The notes under the pieces were generated by a model. The model made no database searches. It saw only the letters and a program-made list of their open reading frames with translations, and was not told where the DNA came from. Below are positions 11,649-23,805 of a stretch of 64,000 nucleotides of DNA, piece by piece. The position numbers were made by a program, and so were the translations under genes. The stretch comes from Paracyclopina nana (Eukaryota > Arthropoda > Copepoda > Cyclopoida > Cyclopettidae). The stretch lies in contig JAGUCH010000004.1 of the NCBI GenBank assembly GCA_019096065.1, forward strand, positions 5,084,001 through 5,148,000, given 5' to 3'. How positions within the stretch are numbered: the stretch's first letter is position 1; every line of letters begins with the position of its first letter.

Positions 11649-14600
11649 TGCTCAAGAGCAACTTTTGCCCCCCATTCAAACAGGTACGATCTTTCTAGCA
11701 AGTCATCCCGTAAGAGTGAACACGATTGAATTTATTTTTTATTTAGGCGAGCTTGTGACGGACTCTGGATATCAAACTTTGCAGCATGATCTAATTCAGC
11801 ATCAGCAAAGCGCTTCTAGCACCATGGGTTCATCGATTGTAAGTATCCCCTTTTATGCGCGCTCGCTCGTTTCATTAATTACCAGGACGGCACATGCTGC
11901 ATATATATTACATAGTGTCTAATAATATCGTCGCAGTTATGAAAAAGCTAACCTTAACAGTATGGGGAACGACTTAGAATACTTTTGTCACGTCATCAGT
12001 CCACTTTGCAGCCTCAACAGCCGGCCCAACAACCTCCACCACAGCAACAAGCTCAGGCCTCTAACTCAAACGTGGTTGCTCCCTCTCCCTTAGTCTACCA
12101 ACATTTGCCCTCCGGGCAAATCCAAATGTATCAGTTACCCCCGGGATTTGTTCCCGTTCTCGTTTCCAATACGGGCAGCCTCCAGCCTCTAGTGAGCGTC
12201 GAGGCCAATTTGACAGTTCCTACTAATGACTTGAATGGGAGCGCCTCCAGAAAGAGTAGCTCTACCAGTCAGCAACTTAACCAGGCTGCTGAACAAATGA
12301 TGGTTATGCAGCAGCAACAACAACAGCAGCAGCAGCAACAGTCTCAAGTGTACGTTCAGCAAACCGGTGAATTCCAGCCGATAATGATGATGCAACAGAC
12401 TCAAGTTGACCAGAACGCAATGCAGCAGCAAGATCAGCCTGTCACTGTGATGTCAGCTCCGCAGCAAGTCATGGATGCTGGCTACTTGCAGCAGCAAATT
12501 ATGGAGACCAACTATCAGCAGCAGTTGGTGGGACCCCAGGATCCCTATGCTGGGACGCAACAAATGACTGTGTCGTACGAGCAGTTCAATCCCCAAACGC
12601 AGATGATGGAGACCACCAACTACATGCAGCAAGTTATGATGGAGCCGTATCAGCCTCAAGTTCAGTACGTGGATATGAGTGAAGTTTCAGACATTCAGCA
12701 GATTCCGATGCAGCAGCAGCCCGTGCAAACTATGGAGTACGTGCAGCCCGCTGAGCCCGATTACACAGAGCTTGTGGAGGCTGGACCCACCGAACCCCAC
12801 ATTTCCCAATCCCCTCTGCCCCCGGCAGCAACCACAGTTGATGAGGTCGACGACGAAGATCCCATCCTGGCATCATCGGCGACCACGACAGCCTTTGGAA
12901 AAGATGTAAGTGACGTTCACCAGTCACGCTCCCAAATGGTGGTGCAACTTCTGTCCCCCTCCGATTTGTCGAATCCCTCTTTGTGTTCCCATTCAGTTGG
13001 TTTTAATTGTTGTGACAATCAGTTGCTGCATGCTAAACCCCACATAGATGAGCTGCCACACCACCCGCATAGGAAAGCCTCTGTCCCTAACGCGCAGGTT
13101 CAAGCAGTTCACGCAGAAGCCCTTCTAAGGCGTGGCTCTTTGCCCCTCTCCTCGTTGCTCATGGCCAAATTCCCCGTAGCCGTCGAGAAAGTTAACTTTT
13201 CTAGGCGTTCCAGCTCGGGGGCTCTTGCCCCTCTTAAAGAAATGTCTCGCAACGATTCGGAAATTAGCCTCGACGAAGATCAGGTTTTTAATTTTATGTT
13301 TTCATTACAAAGCTGTCTTGTATGTAGTGTAGTTTTTTTAACTGAGCTGGATGCAATTTTCACCCCAAAGGTATGGTGGTTCTATGTAGAATGTAGTTCC
13401 CTTAAGTAGCCATTGTTCTATTAACCTCTTGTTATTTCACACCCTCCGTTCATTCGTATTTGTGGTGTTGGTGATTATATGGTGAAATTAACCGATCTAA
13501 CGTTCAGTATTATGGTATATGTATAACATAGAATATTTTATTTGGTTCCCACTACTTCAATTTAATTCTCGTTCTAGTATTTTTAGTTGGTGCATGATGT
13601 ATATAATTACGACACAAAATTCTCTCGCCCTATACATTAATTTATTTTCCCGCTTGTGTTGATGTGAGATAAGCTTACTAACGTTGACAATATTTTTCAG
13701 TATGGCGAACACGGACACAGGCCCTCAATCCTGGAGAATCCCCAGTTCTCTGAAAGGTACTATAAGCTATGATATTACACTTAAGAGTTTTATTTACCCA
13801 TATCAATTATGTAGTGCTTACACCGATTCCGATACTGGCTTTTTGGATGAAAAAGCGCACCGGACTAGGAAACCAAGACGCAAGAGAACGACCACGAATT
13901 TGGGTCCAAGACTCAAGGTCTTAAATATTAACAAGATTGAGTCGGGACTCAAAGTCGAGTGTCAAATGGAGACGGCCAAGCAGAAAACGATCACTTTTGA
14001 GTTTTCCACTGTGGATTTCGTGCCGGAGGACATCTCCAGTGAGTTTGTCAAAGAAGACCTACTTCCACAACAGCACAGAGAGATCCTCATTGAGCAACTC
14101 AACGACATTGTGCGCCAGCTGAATGAGGATCCGAACAAAATCCCCGAGGTGAAGTTTGCTCCTGAACAGCAGCAAGGCCAACAGGCCTCGTCTCCTAGCA
14201 GAGAGAAAAGGCCAGGTGGTGCCACCTCAGATGTGGCCTCTGGGCCTTCGAGTCCGGCTAAAACTGCACCTGCTGCAGGTGCTTCAGCAGCAGCAGCAGC
14301 AGCAGCTCCACAGGCCGCTCAAAATCAAGAAGTGGTCGAGGTCCGCAAATCTCGGTTCACCATTCTGCCTATATCCACTCAAGTGCAGGATCCGGCTGCC
14401 CTTTCAGGAGGCTGCAATACGCCCAACAATACCATGATGACCCCTGATTCTACCATTCACCAATTGAAAACCCATGCCATGCCTGAAAAGTAAGTTGAGC
14501 CTTTTCTTATGTTTTTTGTTCAAAATGAAAGTCGTTGCTGATTTGAACGTCGTCTTTTTGAAGGCCTGACGCGTCGTTTGAAGCCTTAAAGCAAAAGCTG

Positions 14601-17600
14601 GAAAACATGATGCCCTCCTCTGGCTGTGAGGAGGACACCAATGGCACTGTGTCGTCGACGACTTCTATCCAGAGAGCTGCTGCCCTCAACCCTGATGTCG
14701 AGGCATTGAAACCCCCCAATGCTCTTGCTTTCAACCACTCCAGTTCTGTCGATCAAAGCTGCGAATCGACTGTTAGCAAGACGTAAGAGCCTGAACGATT
14801 TCAGGAAATCCTTTTTCACGCCTCTCACTCTTCACTTATTTATTGTAGAGACACTTTTGCGGATTTGGAACAGAATCTCCAGAACATAATGGGCGTGAGC
14901 AAGACAAGGACAGTGACGAATCCATCTACGCCTACTACGTCAGGAGCTGCCCCGAGTTTCCCTCAGGCTCCTGAGCAAGAGGTGATTTATGAAGGAGTTG
15001 TCAGTGATGCACCTCAACCACAGGAGCAGCAGCAGCAACAACCAGCAGCAGTTGTTGCCACCTCGAGGTTCCAAGTGTCGCCCATTACAGAGGAAAGGCC
15101 AGGAAATTTGGCATTGGATCAGCAACAAGGTAAATAGTCCGGTAAAAGTAATGCCTGAGCAGTTGTACTAAGTTTTTGCTTTTTAGGGCAACAAGTTGCC
15201 ACGGATGGGCGACGCCCTGCCCATGGCCTCGATGTAGGGGGAACGTCGAGTCCAAGCCCAGTGGGCTCTACCTATACAACGGCTAGTGAATCCGGAGGCC
15301 CAAACACGGTTGAATCCGAGCCAGGGAATTTCCTCTCGGCCTCAGAGGACCCAATGGGTGTTGCCATGCCAGCAGCAGCAGCAAATAATAGAGTGATGCC
15401 TGCAGAGGTCGCAGCTCCTCCTCCGGTCAACCATAGTGGCATTATGCATCCACCACCCCAGCAGCAGCAGCAGCAGCAGCAGCAACATCAACAACAACAT
15501 GTCATAGTGTCGTCGAACTACGTTCCAGCCTTCACGGCGTCAGATTCGCCCACATCGTACGCGGCCCAACATACCTATGATGCCAGCGCAAGAGTAAGTG
15601 ACATTCTAGCTCCTTCTCACTTTTTTCACTGGGGTACCTCTTTTTTGATGTTGATATGCGTGAGTCAGTTCTGATACCATATATTGCTGCTGCCCCCTTT
15701 GATGATCACAGTATGACCACCATTATTTCCTTGATGAATCTGTAGAAATCTTTGTATAGTAGCTCATAGTAGTATCTTAGTAGTTAACGATTTAACCCCA
15801 ATTATCGCCTACTGTATATCAAGGACCACATATGTCCGCCATCAAGACGGGTCCGTCAGCCCACCTCGGACTCGTGCCACGGGGATGATGAGGCCAATAG
15901 TGACGACCATGACGAAGTCTTTGACGACTTCAAAAGTGATGGCCGCTTTCGTAAAAACAGTTTTCGCATCGTGCAAGTTAGCGACTCTAAGAAATGCTTT
16001 GACGAGAGTGACGAGCTCCAGTATTATGGCAAGCGGTTTTCTACGCGTCTGGGCAGCGTGGATTCTGCCGTGCCCCAGCATCACAATGCAGCCATTCCAA
16101 TTATGACGAGCAAGAGCAGCAGCAGCCTGCAGCATATGCAGCTCCGAGGCAACAAGGCCAACAATGGAAGCTTGGCCTGGAAACAGCTCACGGATGAGCT
16201 CAATCACTTGTTCGCGCCTGCCTCGTCCAAGCGGTCGTCAGCCGTGAGCTCTCCGGATCCGTTGAGGCAAATGCGAAAGTCCACCTCGAGAACAAGCCTC
16301 AATGAGGAGCACGACAGCGATGATGATCACGAGGCTTACCTGCACACGGTCCACGGAGGAGGTCGCAAAAACACGCTAGTCATCTCTCGGAACCTGGACC
16401 CCTTTTCCAAGATCAAGCGAAAACTCGCCAACGGCTTCCCTGCCGACCAGGGCATCAATGATAAACTTTCCAGCTCCACCCAGAGCCTTGATAACAATGT
16501 TATGGTGAACAGTTCAATGCAGCAAATGCATCATCTCCAACATCATCATCAGCTCCCTAAATCACCTCTTTCTGTCTGGCACCACTCGCATCCCACTCAG
16601 GTGAATGGGGTAAGGATAATGTGCTTAGTCCTGACGACTATGAACCCAGAACAAGCCAAATATCGAGTTGGGAGCTCTCATACGACAGATGACGGAAGAG
16701 TCCTACTACATAGATCTACTAATAGCGTTATTAGACACACACACAAACACAAATCTTGTCTTAACAGCTCGTCCACACTTATTCTAAAATCGGGATACTT
16801 TGTGGTGGCTCTACTATTGCATTATTAACAAAAAACCATTTCGGCATTACTCTCTGTTGTGCATGGTGGATGGTGTTTCAGGATTAGCATGTGGATTTGC
16901 GGCAGGCCATCATGAGATTATTGCGACAATTTTTAAGGAGACCATGTTTTTGCATTAGTTTTTGTTGCTGAGCGAAAACCCAAAAGTCGCATTTGTATTG
17001 ACGGGCAAAATATCAGTCTACTCAATGTACTCCTTCATATTAGTGCTTGCGATAACTCTCTTTGTTTTGGCCTGTGGCTTTTCTCAATGAATGATGACAA
17101 GAGTTCTTATGTTTCTTTTCAGACCAATTTTATCGTACGTCTTTTCTCGTTTCAGGCGAGTTATCCGACGACGACTCCAACTGAGATATCGGAAGCGATC
17201 CGAATCCTGGATGAAAGGTATACTTTGCTTATGTTAATATATGAATAAGTGACTAATGAAACTCATGTTTTACCCCAGCCATAAGCAACAAATCTTGGAG
17301 CTCCGGATCCGCATGGACGCACTCCAACGCGAGTACCTTCGAGAGAGGCAGGAATTGAGCACCAAGCTGCTGCAAGCCATCCGATCGCACGAGGTGTGCA
17401 CCGATCCGGTTGCATTGCCTGGCCTTTTCCCGTCTTCCATGATGCACAGTGCTCCAATCCTGGAGACGAACTCTTTCCTCGAGCAGGAACAACTACAATT
17501 GCAACAGCAGCTCCTGCAGCAACACCATCAGTTGCAGCAACAATTGCAACACCAGCAGCTGCAGCAGCAACACCATATGCATCAGCAGCAGCAGCAATTG

Positions 17601-17783
17601 CAGCAACAACAACAGCCTGGGGTGACAATGGTGCCGACCCAGCCCAGCATGCAATATGCCACCGTTTTGCCAGCCTTGCCTCAAAACCGTCAGTACCACA
17701 TCCACGTGAACCCCGATGGGAGCCAACACGTGATGTTGGCTTCGTCGTCGACAACCATGACCAACAACACGCCCACGTCGTAG
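8997..17783 (+). CDS. WNK: WNK (with-no-lysine) serine/threonine kinase
   Basis: WNK kinases sense chloride and osmotic stress and activate SPAK/OSR1, which control cation-chloride cotransport. Exons in phase: 8997-9318, 9724-10406, 10570-11683, 11747-11838, about 11961-13283, 13701-13756, 13815-14489, 14564-14782, 14849-15129, 15187-15593, 15824-16600, 17156-17217 and 17279-17783, about 2171 residues. The kinase domain (roughly residues 300-560) has the WNK hallmark: lysine in the glycine loop ([11 protein letters not shown]) and cysteine at the usual VAIK lysine (VAVAWCELQ). HRDLKCDN and the WNK-type DLG (GDLGLATL) follow. A PF2-like domain follows the kinase, and a second one lies in exon 7 ([19 protein letters not shown]). 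SPAK/OSR1 docking motifs RFTI and RFQV and a C-terminal coiled coil ([13 protein letters not shown]) are present. PolyQ tracts are frequent. The exon 5 acceptor (11960 or 12011), its donor (12905 or 13283) and one late donor (16600 or 16609) have in-phase alternatives. The 15824 acceptor has a weak pyrimidine tract. Confidence 0.94.
11611..11646 (+). repeat. CAG/CAA polyglutamine tract in WNK exon 3
   Basis: This is the purest of several polyglutamine tracts in WNK; others are near 9041-9063, 12308-12345, 15460-15500 and 17490-17620. CAG is interrupted by CAA throughout, which usually slows repeat expansion. They are coding low complexity, not a CRISPR or satellite array. Confidence 0.8.
14353..14364 (+). 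other. RFTI SPAK/OSR1 docking motif in WNK
   Basis: Arg-Phe-Thr-Ile within KSRFTILPI fits the RFx[V/I] consensus recognised by the CCT domain of SPAK/OSR1. Function is inferred from the WNK family. Confidence 0.55.
15066..15077 (+). other. RFQV SPAK/OSR1 docking motif in WNK
   Basis: Arg-Phe-Gln-Val within TSRFQVSPI is the canonical docking sequence found in vertebrate WNKs. Its conservation supports the orthology call and a working WNK-SPAK axis. Confidence 0.65.
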
Positions 17784-18397
17784 TTGTCGGCGTCCACGCC
17801 ACCCTTTTCGTGTGCCCGTTTGAATTGTCAGAAAACTCATGTGACTTTAGATGATTACTACAACAACTCTACACAGTGCTCTCAGTTGGACTACTACTAT
17901 TCGATGATTCCCAACCGCTAATTTAAGTTTACAATGATTTTTTGCTACGTTCACCAAATCCCCCTATTGTTTCCGCGCCCATTGCCAAGTGCCTCAATGT
18001 AGAAAGAACATGTGGCTCTGCCTGTTGCTGCTTTCTCGACATCATCATCATCATCCAAAATACTACTATAATAATACAATTTTCTGCTGTACGAAAAATT
18101 GTCAGACATGTGACGAATCAATAAGTGAAGAAAAATCCACCACACTCTGTTATGTGATAAATAATAGTGTTGATGCTAACTTTTGATCAAGTTTAAGCCA
18201 CCCAAATCGATCCTCTCGCCCTTATTGCTTTGTTTAGAACTCATTTTGTGCGTCATCATTTGTCAACTACCACCATCAAATTTCGTCAAAGTCCCAAGAT
18301 GTTATCAAGAGTGTGAAGAAAATTAATCCGCGTATAGTACACATGCTAAGATATGCTACGCTGTAATCGAATCCCTGTACCGTACTAAGCAACGGAG

Positions 18398-18403
18398 AAT
18401 AAA
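18398..18403 (+). terminator. AATAAA, probable distal polyadenylation signal of WNK
   Basis: AATAAA lies about 615 bp after the WNK stop. The span 17784-18397 would be the 3'UTR; it contains ATC/CAT microsatellite-like runs but no gene. Confidence 0.4.
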
Positions 18404-18475
18404 CATTCATGCAAGGAGGCCTTTGAGTATCTTTTATCTATGCATTGACGCTTCAAAATGTAATTAAATTCTTTT

Positions 18476-18731
18476 TCCCAACCAGAAATTCTGAGCCATA
18501 TTTCGCCAAAAAAAACCTCAGTCAGACTTACACCACGTTTTATCAACATGTCATTATGTAACATTAACTGCCTGGACACCTAGGTAAAATCGAAAACACC
18601 AATTTTTCGGGTCACATTCGATTTTTTCAATTTTTTTTACATAGGTGGACGACATAAACTCAACCTGGGTAAAACGAAGGAGTGCTCACACGTTTCACAA
18701 CTTTCAGAAAACTTGGGAAAATTTGGTGGGA
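18476..18731. mobile_element. MITE, family A (TIR TCCCAACCAGAAATT), copy 1
   Basis: The left end carries TCCCAACCAGAAATTCTGAGC and the right end a decayed mirror (AAATTTGGTGGGA). The interior (GTCATTATGTAACATTAACT, GGTAAAATCGAAA, TTACATAGGTGG, AGGAGTGCT) matches, in the same order and orientation, the better preserved copy at 38445-38743. It has no ORF, so it is a non-autonomous DNA transposon remnant. This copy lacks the second arm of the internal inverted repeat. Confidence 0.75.
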
Positions 18732-18883
18732 TGTACCCCATTTTCACCAGTTTTCTCATTTTCATTTGGGCAATGCCGTTTTTTTCGTTCATCGTTTTGA
18801 GCTTTTTTGGGCTTTCAGTAGCTTTGGTTGAGTTTCATCTATGACGAGTATTAAACTTAATATGCCGGGATGGATTTGTCAAA

Positions 18884-20089
18884 TTAAGACCTTGTGACGT
18901 CTTCAAGCTCTTCATCTGACATCATTTTCATCTTTTTGCGCTGGATCGAGATGAACTTTTCTTCCAATAGCTTCCTTTTGGCAGAAACCTTTCTGGATGT
19001 TGGAAGTATGATTTCGGATTTACGGTGGCCCTTGCATAGTTTTGCATTTTTCCTGATTTCTTCCATGATTTGCACTCTCAACTCGGCATGGAACTCCAAT
19101 TCCTTGCTGTCCAAGTACACGGTGCTTTCTTGAGCATCTCTCAACTGGACAAATTTCTGCTCAGTCAATGGAATTGCCAATAGCTTCCACTCTTTGGCAT
19201 CTTTGAGCTGGCCCTCATCTTAAAAGGAAAGATGGTGTAACAACATGAATGATATTTTCAATGAAATGTTGAAATTACTTGCAGGATCTGTTGAGCTCAC
19301 TCTGAATGTCAAGTTGGTCAAATTGATATTTTCCACATGGAAAATGGCAGCATTCATGCCAACTTGCATGCCCTCTCCATTGATTTGAATTGTCTTGTAG
19401 AAAATCGAATTTGGCCCCACATGAACTTCAAATGGAGTATGATTGGGTGGCAAGGACATTTTTTGCTTTTTTTCGCACTTTGCATTAGCTGTGGTGATGA
19501 GCTTTTGGCAAAAGCCAGGATGGCTATGGTACAATCCAAGTGCCACATATTTGGCTGATGATAATTTCAGCTGAACCAACTTGTCCACCTTGACATAGAT
19601 TGGTGTTCGATCACTCTCACCATTCGGACCTATAAGCAATATATGCAAGCAGATGACCTCTAGCTGAATCGATTTTCAATCACCTGAAAGCACGTGGTTG
19701 CTCTTGACGAATCTCATGATAATTGGAGTCATGGGAGGTTCCTCATCTTGCATGACATCAGGGATGGACAAAATGACTTCCCTGTCCTGATTTTCAGGGT
19801 TCCAGTCTTGAAAAGAGCAAGGGGTGTTTTGATAAAGGAATGTCAGCACAACCGGCTGCTCCGCAGTTATGTTGCTTGCAGGAGAAAGCAAGTCATCAGC
19901 AATAGGTGAAGCGTTGAATGGTTCCATGAATGGGTCATGGTTGCTTGCCATAGCTTCCTGATACTGGATGGTGCTGCTGGTAATTTGAGTACCATAGTCA
20001 ATTGGTGGCTGAGTCAAAGGAGAAGAATCCTCGAGCTCACTCCAATGGTAGGCAACAGTTTCTGAATTTCCAAATGTTTCACCACTCAT
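18884..20089 (-). CDS. Unrecognised 363-residue protein, acidic N-terminus and basic C-terminus
   Basis: I do not recognise the family. Three exons join in phase: 19684-20089, 19279-19629 and 18884-19218, with introns of 49 and 60 bp and good GT-AG sites. The first 110 residues are acidic and rich in Ser/Pro/Thr (YHWSELEDSSPLTQP), like a transactivation region. The middle, about residues 120-260, contains TPIIMRFVKS, RTPIYVKVDKLVQLKL and TPFEVHVGPNS and looks like a beta-rich globular domain. The C-terminus is helical and strongly basic (KRKLLEEKF, QRKKMKMM) before an acidic end. That order (acidic, beta-rich, basic) resembles an immunoglobulin-fold transcription factor, but no diagnostic motif is present and I do not assign one. 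An upstream in-frame ATG at 20185 would add 32 residues. Confidence 0.65.
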
Positions 20090-20185
20090 TTTATGAGGCC
20101 TGGAACAATGATTACTTTGGTCAATTGAGGCTGCTAAAGACTTCCAAATGAAGCTTCTACAGCGTAAGCAGACTTTATACTGCAA

Positions 20186-21218
20186 TTCCCCAATCTAGAT
20201 GTCAAATGCTGAGGCAACAGCGATTGAAAAGGGCGAAACTAGAATAGCCATTTGTCTACTAGCGGAATTCTGTCGATGCCATAGAGGGACCTGTAAAAAA
20301 TGGGCTGTTCCCTGGTGAACTGATTTCTATGATGAGCATAAAGACCTGTATGAAAGTGGTTATCAGTGACCAAAATCCAGAACTTAAGGTGAGCAAGGTG
20401 GTGAACAACGTTGCACTTACTGTAGATAGCCCCTATCAGGGTAAAAAATGGCCGAGGGAGTGGGCAGGGAACAAGTATGTAAAATATGAAACAAAACGGG
20501 ACCATCAGGCGGGCGTGACAATGAAATTCTTAATACTTTAGGGATTGTTTTCCTCAATGAACTGATTACTATTCGTGAAGTGTGGTGAATTTGTGAACTG
20601 AGTGCACATATTACTCATAGACTAAAAAAGATAGTATGTTGAAGTTGAATATTTGTCTAGCCCTCGATTCGAAGTCTTGGAGGGCTATTTTGAAAAATAT
20701 GTGGCATTTTAATGCTTTTCGGCTTAATTTTTCCGTTACAATGCGACATGATTGCCAGCAGACTTTTCCTCAACTTATCAAGGCTAGGCAGAGATCGCGA
20801 AGTGTATTAATGTCTTTGATGATAGTGGCTAATTTTGATCGATTTTTTCAATTACTGCTTTTTCCTATATTGCAAAGAAGAAATTCAAGGTCTCGAGGCG
20901 ATCAGCTAAGAAGCTCCATGAATAAGATAGGAAGCTTAACAAATTAAACGCATTAAAAAATAAGCGCAGATATGACGAATGTATTTCAATTATTGTAAAT
21001 CATTGCACTAAAATCATTAACCAATCCTATAGGAATAATGTTACGAACGCGAAAAAGCATTTCCACTTTTTCCTTACCTGTGTCGCCTTTGCTTTTTTGG
21101 AGCAACGATCTAAGCGTAATTAATTTGCACAATATCAGTAACGAAGCGAATCAGGGATGCAATGCAACTGACACTTAAGTGCGAGTGTCCCTCTTTTTAT
21201 CTACTGCACTAGCAGCAC
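20186..21218. other. AT-rich spacer without a supported gene
   Basis: Several short open frames occur (for example 20636-20947), but none has splice partners, codon regularity or family resemblance. No RNA gene or repeat seen. Confidence 0.5.
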
Positions 21219-21226
21219 TACTGTGG

Positions 21227-21709
21227 TAGTGATGGAACGAGTTTCAGCTTGGCTTGAAAGCTTGAAGCTTAAACCCAGCTTGAGCTACATAAGCAAAAAG
21301 CTTGGGATCGCTCGAACCAAAAAGCTTGAAAAAGCTTGAACCCAAAAAAAGCAAAGCTTGAAAAAGCTTGACACCAAAAAATTTCAAAACTTTATCCATT
21401 TTTAATCAAAACAAAAAAGGGCTGATCTTAAAATCAGCAAATACTTGAGGGAGTGAAGTACTTAAATCTAAGTTAAAGCTATTTCTTTATGTCTTTATTT
21501 GCGCTTTTTGGGTAATTTTGTCAAATCTGATGACTTATTGCCATTTTCTATGTCAAAATACTAAAAAAGTGAAAAGCTTGAAAAAAGCTTGAAATGTGAA
21601 ATTTTGAGCTTGAAAAAGCTTGATAATTTTTTTCAAAAGCTTGCTCGAACACTTTTCTAAAAGCTTGAAGCTTGATCAAGCTGAAAATTTCCGGCTCGTT
21701 CCATCACTA
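21227..21709. mobile_element. hAT-type MITE, family B, with 8-bp target duplication
   Basis: Terminal inverted repeats TAGTGATGGAACGAG (21227-21241) and CTCGTTCCATCACTA (21695-21709) are perfect over 15 bp. They are flanked by identical 8-bp copies of TACTGTGG at 21219-21226 and 21710-21717. An 8-bp duplication is the hallmark of hAT transposition. The 483-bp interior is non-coding and unusual: about a dozen copies of AAGCTTG set in A runs, at irregular spacing. The perfect ends suggest a recent insertion. Confidence 0.88.
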
Positions 21710-21767
21710 TACTGTGGGGTGTTGTTGCACCACGTTCGCCGGCTTAGCGAGCGCTCGCCCCAGCTTG

Positions 21768-22158
21768 CAGGGTGACCAGATGTGGCTATTTACAGCCAAA
21801 GTGGTTATTTTAGACCCATTTGTGGCTACAGAAATTTTGGCAGAATAGCCATAGCGATTTGTGGCTATTTTTGAAACGCCCAAAAATTTGATATTTTTAC
21901 GCAATAAATGCTTGAAAAACGTCGAAAAAGCAGGGGAAAAAATTAAATTTGCAAAAACGGCTGACTTTTTAAAAAATATTTTGCTACCAAAATTAGAAGA
22001 AAATCATTATTTAATCCTTGCTTTCATCACAGCAATTCCAAAAATTGGATCAAATCACAATAAGTAATAGTCATATTGAAAATTCCTAAAAATGTGGCTA
22101 TTTTTGACAATATGTGGCTATAAAAATTTTCAAAGGTTGTTTATAGCGATGACTACCC
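21768..22158. mobile_element. hAT-type MITE, family C (TIR CAGGGTGACCAGA), degraded copy
   Basis: The left end CAGGGTGACCAGATGTGGCTATTT matches, in opposite orientation, the well preserved element at 39304-39747. The interior shares the GTGGCTATTT motifs and the block around GCAGGGGAAAAAATTAAATTTGC. The right end is decayed (near GATGACTACCC), and no target duplication is visible. It lies only 50 bp from the family B element. Confidence 0.7.
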
Positions 22159-23805
22159 ATAAAATCCAATATCAGAATATCTAGCTTCCTTTATTTCATA
22201 AGCAAGTCTCAATATACTCAGGAAGGCCAAAGGGAGTTTAAAGCTTATACTTATAATCACGCTACGATAGCCTTGGCTGTAAATGAAAAGAGTCAAAAAT
22301 GATTTGAATTGGCAGATATTTATTCAAATTTGACTTCAAAATATAACTTTGCTTGAAATAGAGTTCAGCAAGGAAAATGGAAGAACAGCCATGTTTGCCC
22401 ATTTTTTGGACAGCCACAACTTTTGATTGGAATCGAATTTTTTCTTTAATGACTGAGTGGTCAATCAGACCCCATTTAATGATAATTCATCAAAATTGGC
22501 TGCGGAAATTTGCGGAATAGGGAGCTCTGATTGTCCATTTTTAGCCTACTGCCCTATGAAAATTGACTCCCAACGATTTCGCGAGATTTTTTCCTCGTGC
22601 GCGTCAAGAAGGCAGCCATGCACTGTGGTATGGATTGTCAGATACAGTTGAAAATTGGCCATGAAATCAATTTGTTCTGGATTGAGTCCATTTTTTGGAA
22701 AAGCTGTTTTCTGGTTACATAATAACAAACTTTTTGCTGATGAACTGTTAAAAATGACGTTATTTGCATGATTTTCTCTTTCAATTTATTCTGTGATTTA
22801 AATCAGCCAATCAAGTAGCTCTAAATCTAATAGGACGAAAAGTACACTTTTTTAAGCCTTTCTGTTCATGGTTTTTCTCTTAGAATGTGATATTAGCAAC
22901 ATTTTCTTGATCCTCCGCTTGGTGAAAGCTTTCACCTTTTTGATCGAATCAATACGTAAATTCTCAATCAATACATAGCATCCTTATTTTTGTATCGATC
23001 ATGTCCTTCCGGATCAATAAATATCATTGATCGAGTCCTTGCGGATCAATACATTTTGTTCCCGCCTTCCGGGTTAATGAACGAGTCCTTTTCGATCAAT
23101 ACATAGATTCCAAGCATGAATCTGCTTTCTAAAATGCTCTTCTTGATCAATATGTATGCTTTCTTTTTGCGCTTATTGATCGGGTGACCTAATAGAATCA
23201 CAGTTTGCATTAAGTTGTCGAAGAGAGAGGTAGTCAGCAGAAACAGAAAAGCAAAAGCACACAACAGACAACAGAGGCAAAAAGGTGGGATCAAAGAACA
23301 CATTGGCAAAAAGGCCTTATTCAGCTACCGCAAATTATGGTTGACATTTTGAAACAGTGTGAAGACCATCATAAAAAGGACTTTTATGAGTGATTAGTTT
23401 TTATTGTACCATTTCAATACATTACGGCCAAAAATAAAAGAATAACTTTCTTAGCTTGCTTTTGATTAAGAATAAAAGTATATGGCTTAATTCAGATCAG
23501 GTGAACATGATCAACAACTTAATTTTGGCTTTGTAAGCAAATCTATCCTTGATTGCCTTCTTTCTTTCCATTTGCCCCTCCTTTCGCTCCAGCTTTCTCT
23601 TTTTCATTCCTGCTTTACATTTTTTCCCAATTTTTTTTTTTCTTAGACTTCTAATCTTTCTTTTATCTTACTATTTTCTGCTCGGTATAGTACAGTCTGT
23701 TCAATTTTTTTTTATAGAAAAGTTCTCTTTTATTCCACTTAATTTTTTTTCGTACACTTTTCATTGAAAAGTTACTTAAAGCTGCATTATTGGTGTCTTA
23801 TTGGG
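22159..23805. other. AT-rich spacer with a degenerate GATCAATA repeat
   Basis: No supported gene. At 22935-23155 a degenerate tandem-like array repeats GATCAATA and TCCTT(C/G)CGG at roughly 40-bp spacing. At about 23550-23770 the plus strand is strongly pyrimidine-rich. Open frames on either strand here look like by-products of the base bias. Confidence 0.45.

Noticed and set aside
11600-17620. Regularly repeated CAG units as a possible CRISPR or satellite array
   Set aside because: They are coding polyglutamine tracts of varying length in a eukaryotic gene, with no unique spacers.
17263-17840. Long open frames on both strands over the last WNK exon
   Set aside because: CAG/CAA-rich DNA has few stops in any frame. 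Only the frame continuing the WNK coiled coil has splice partners and a family match.
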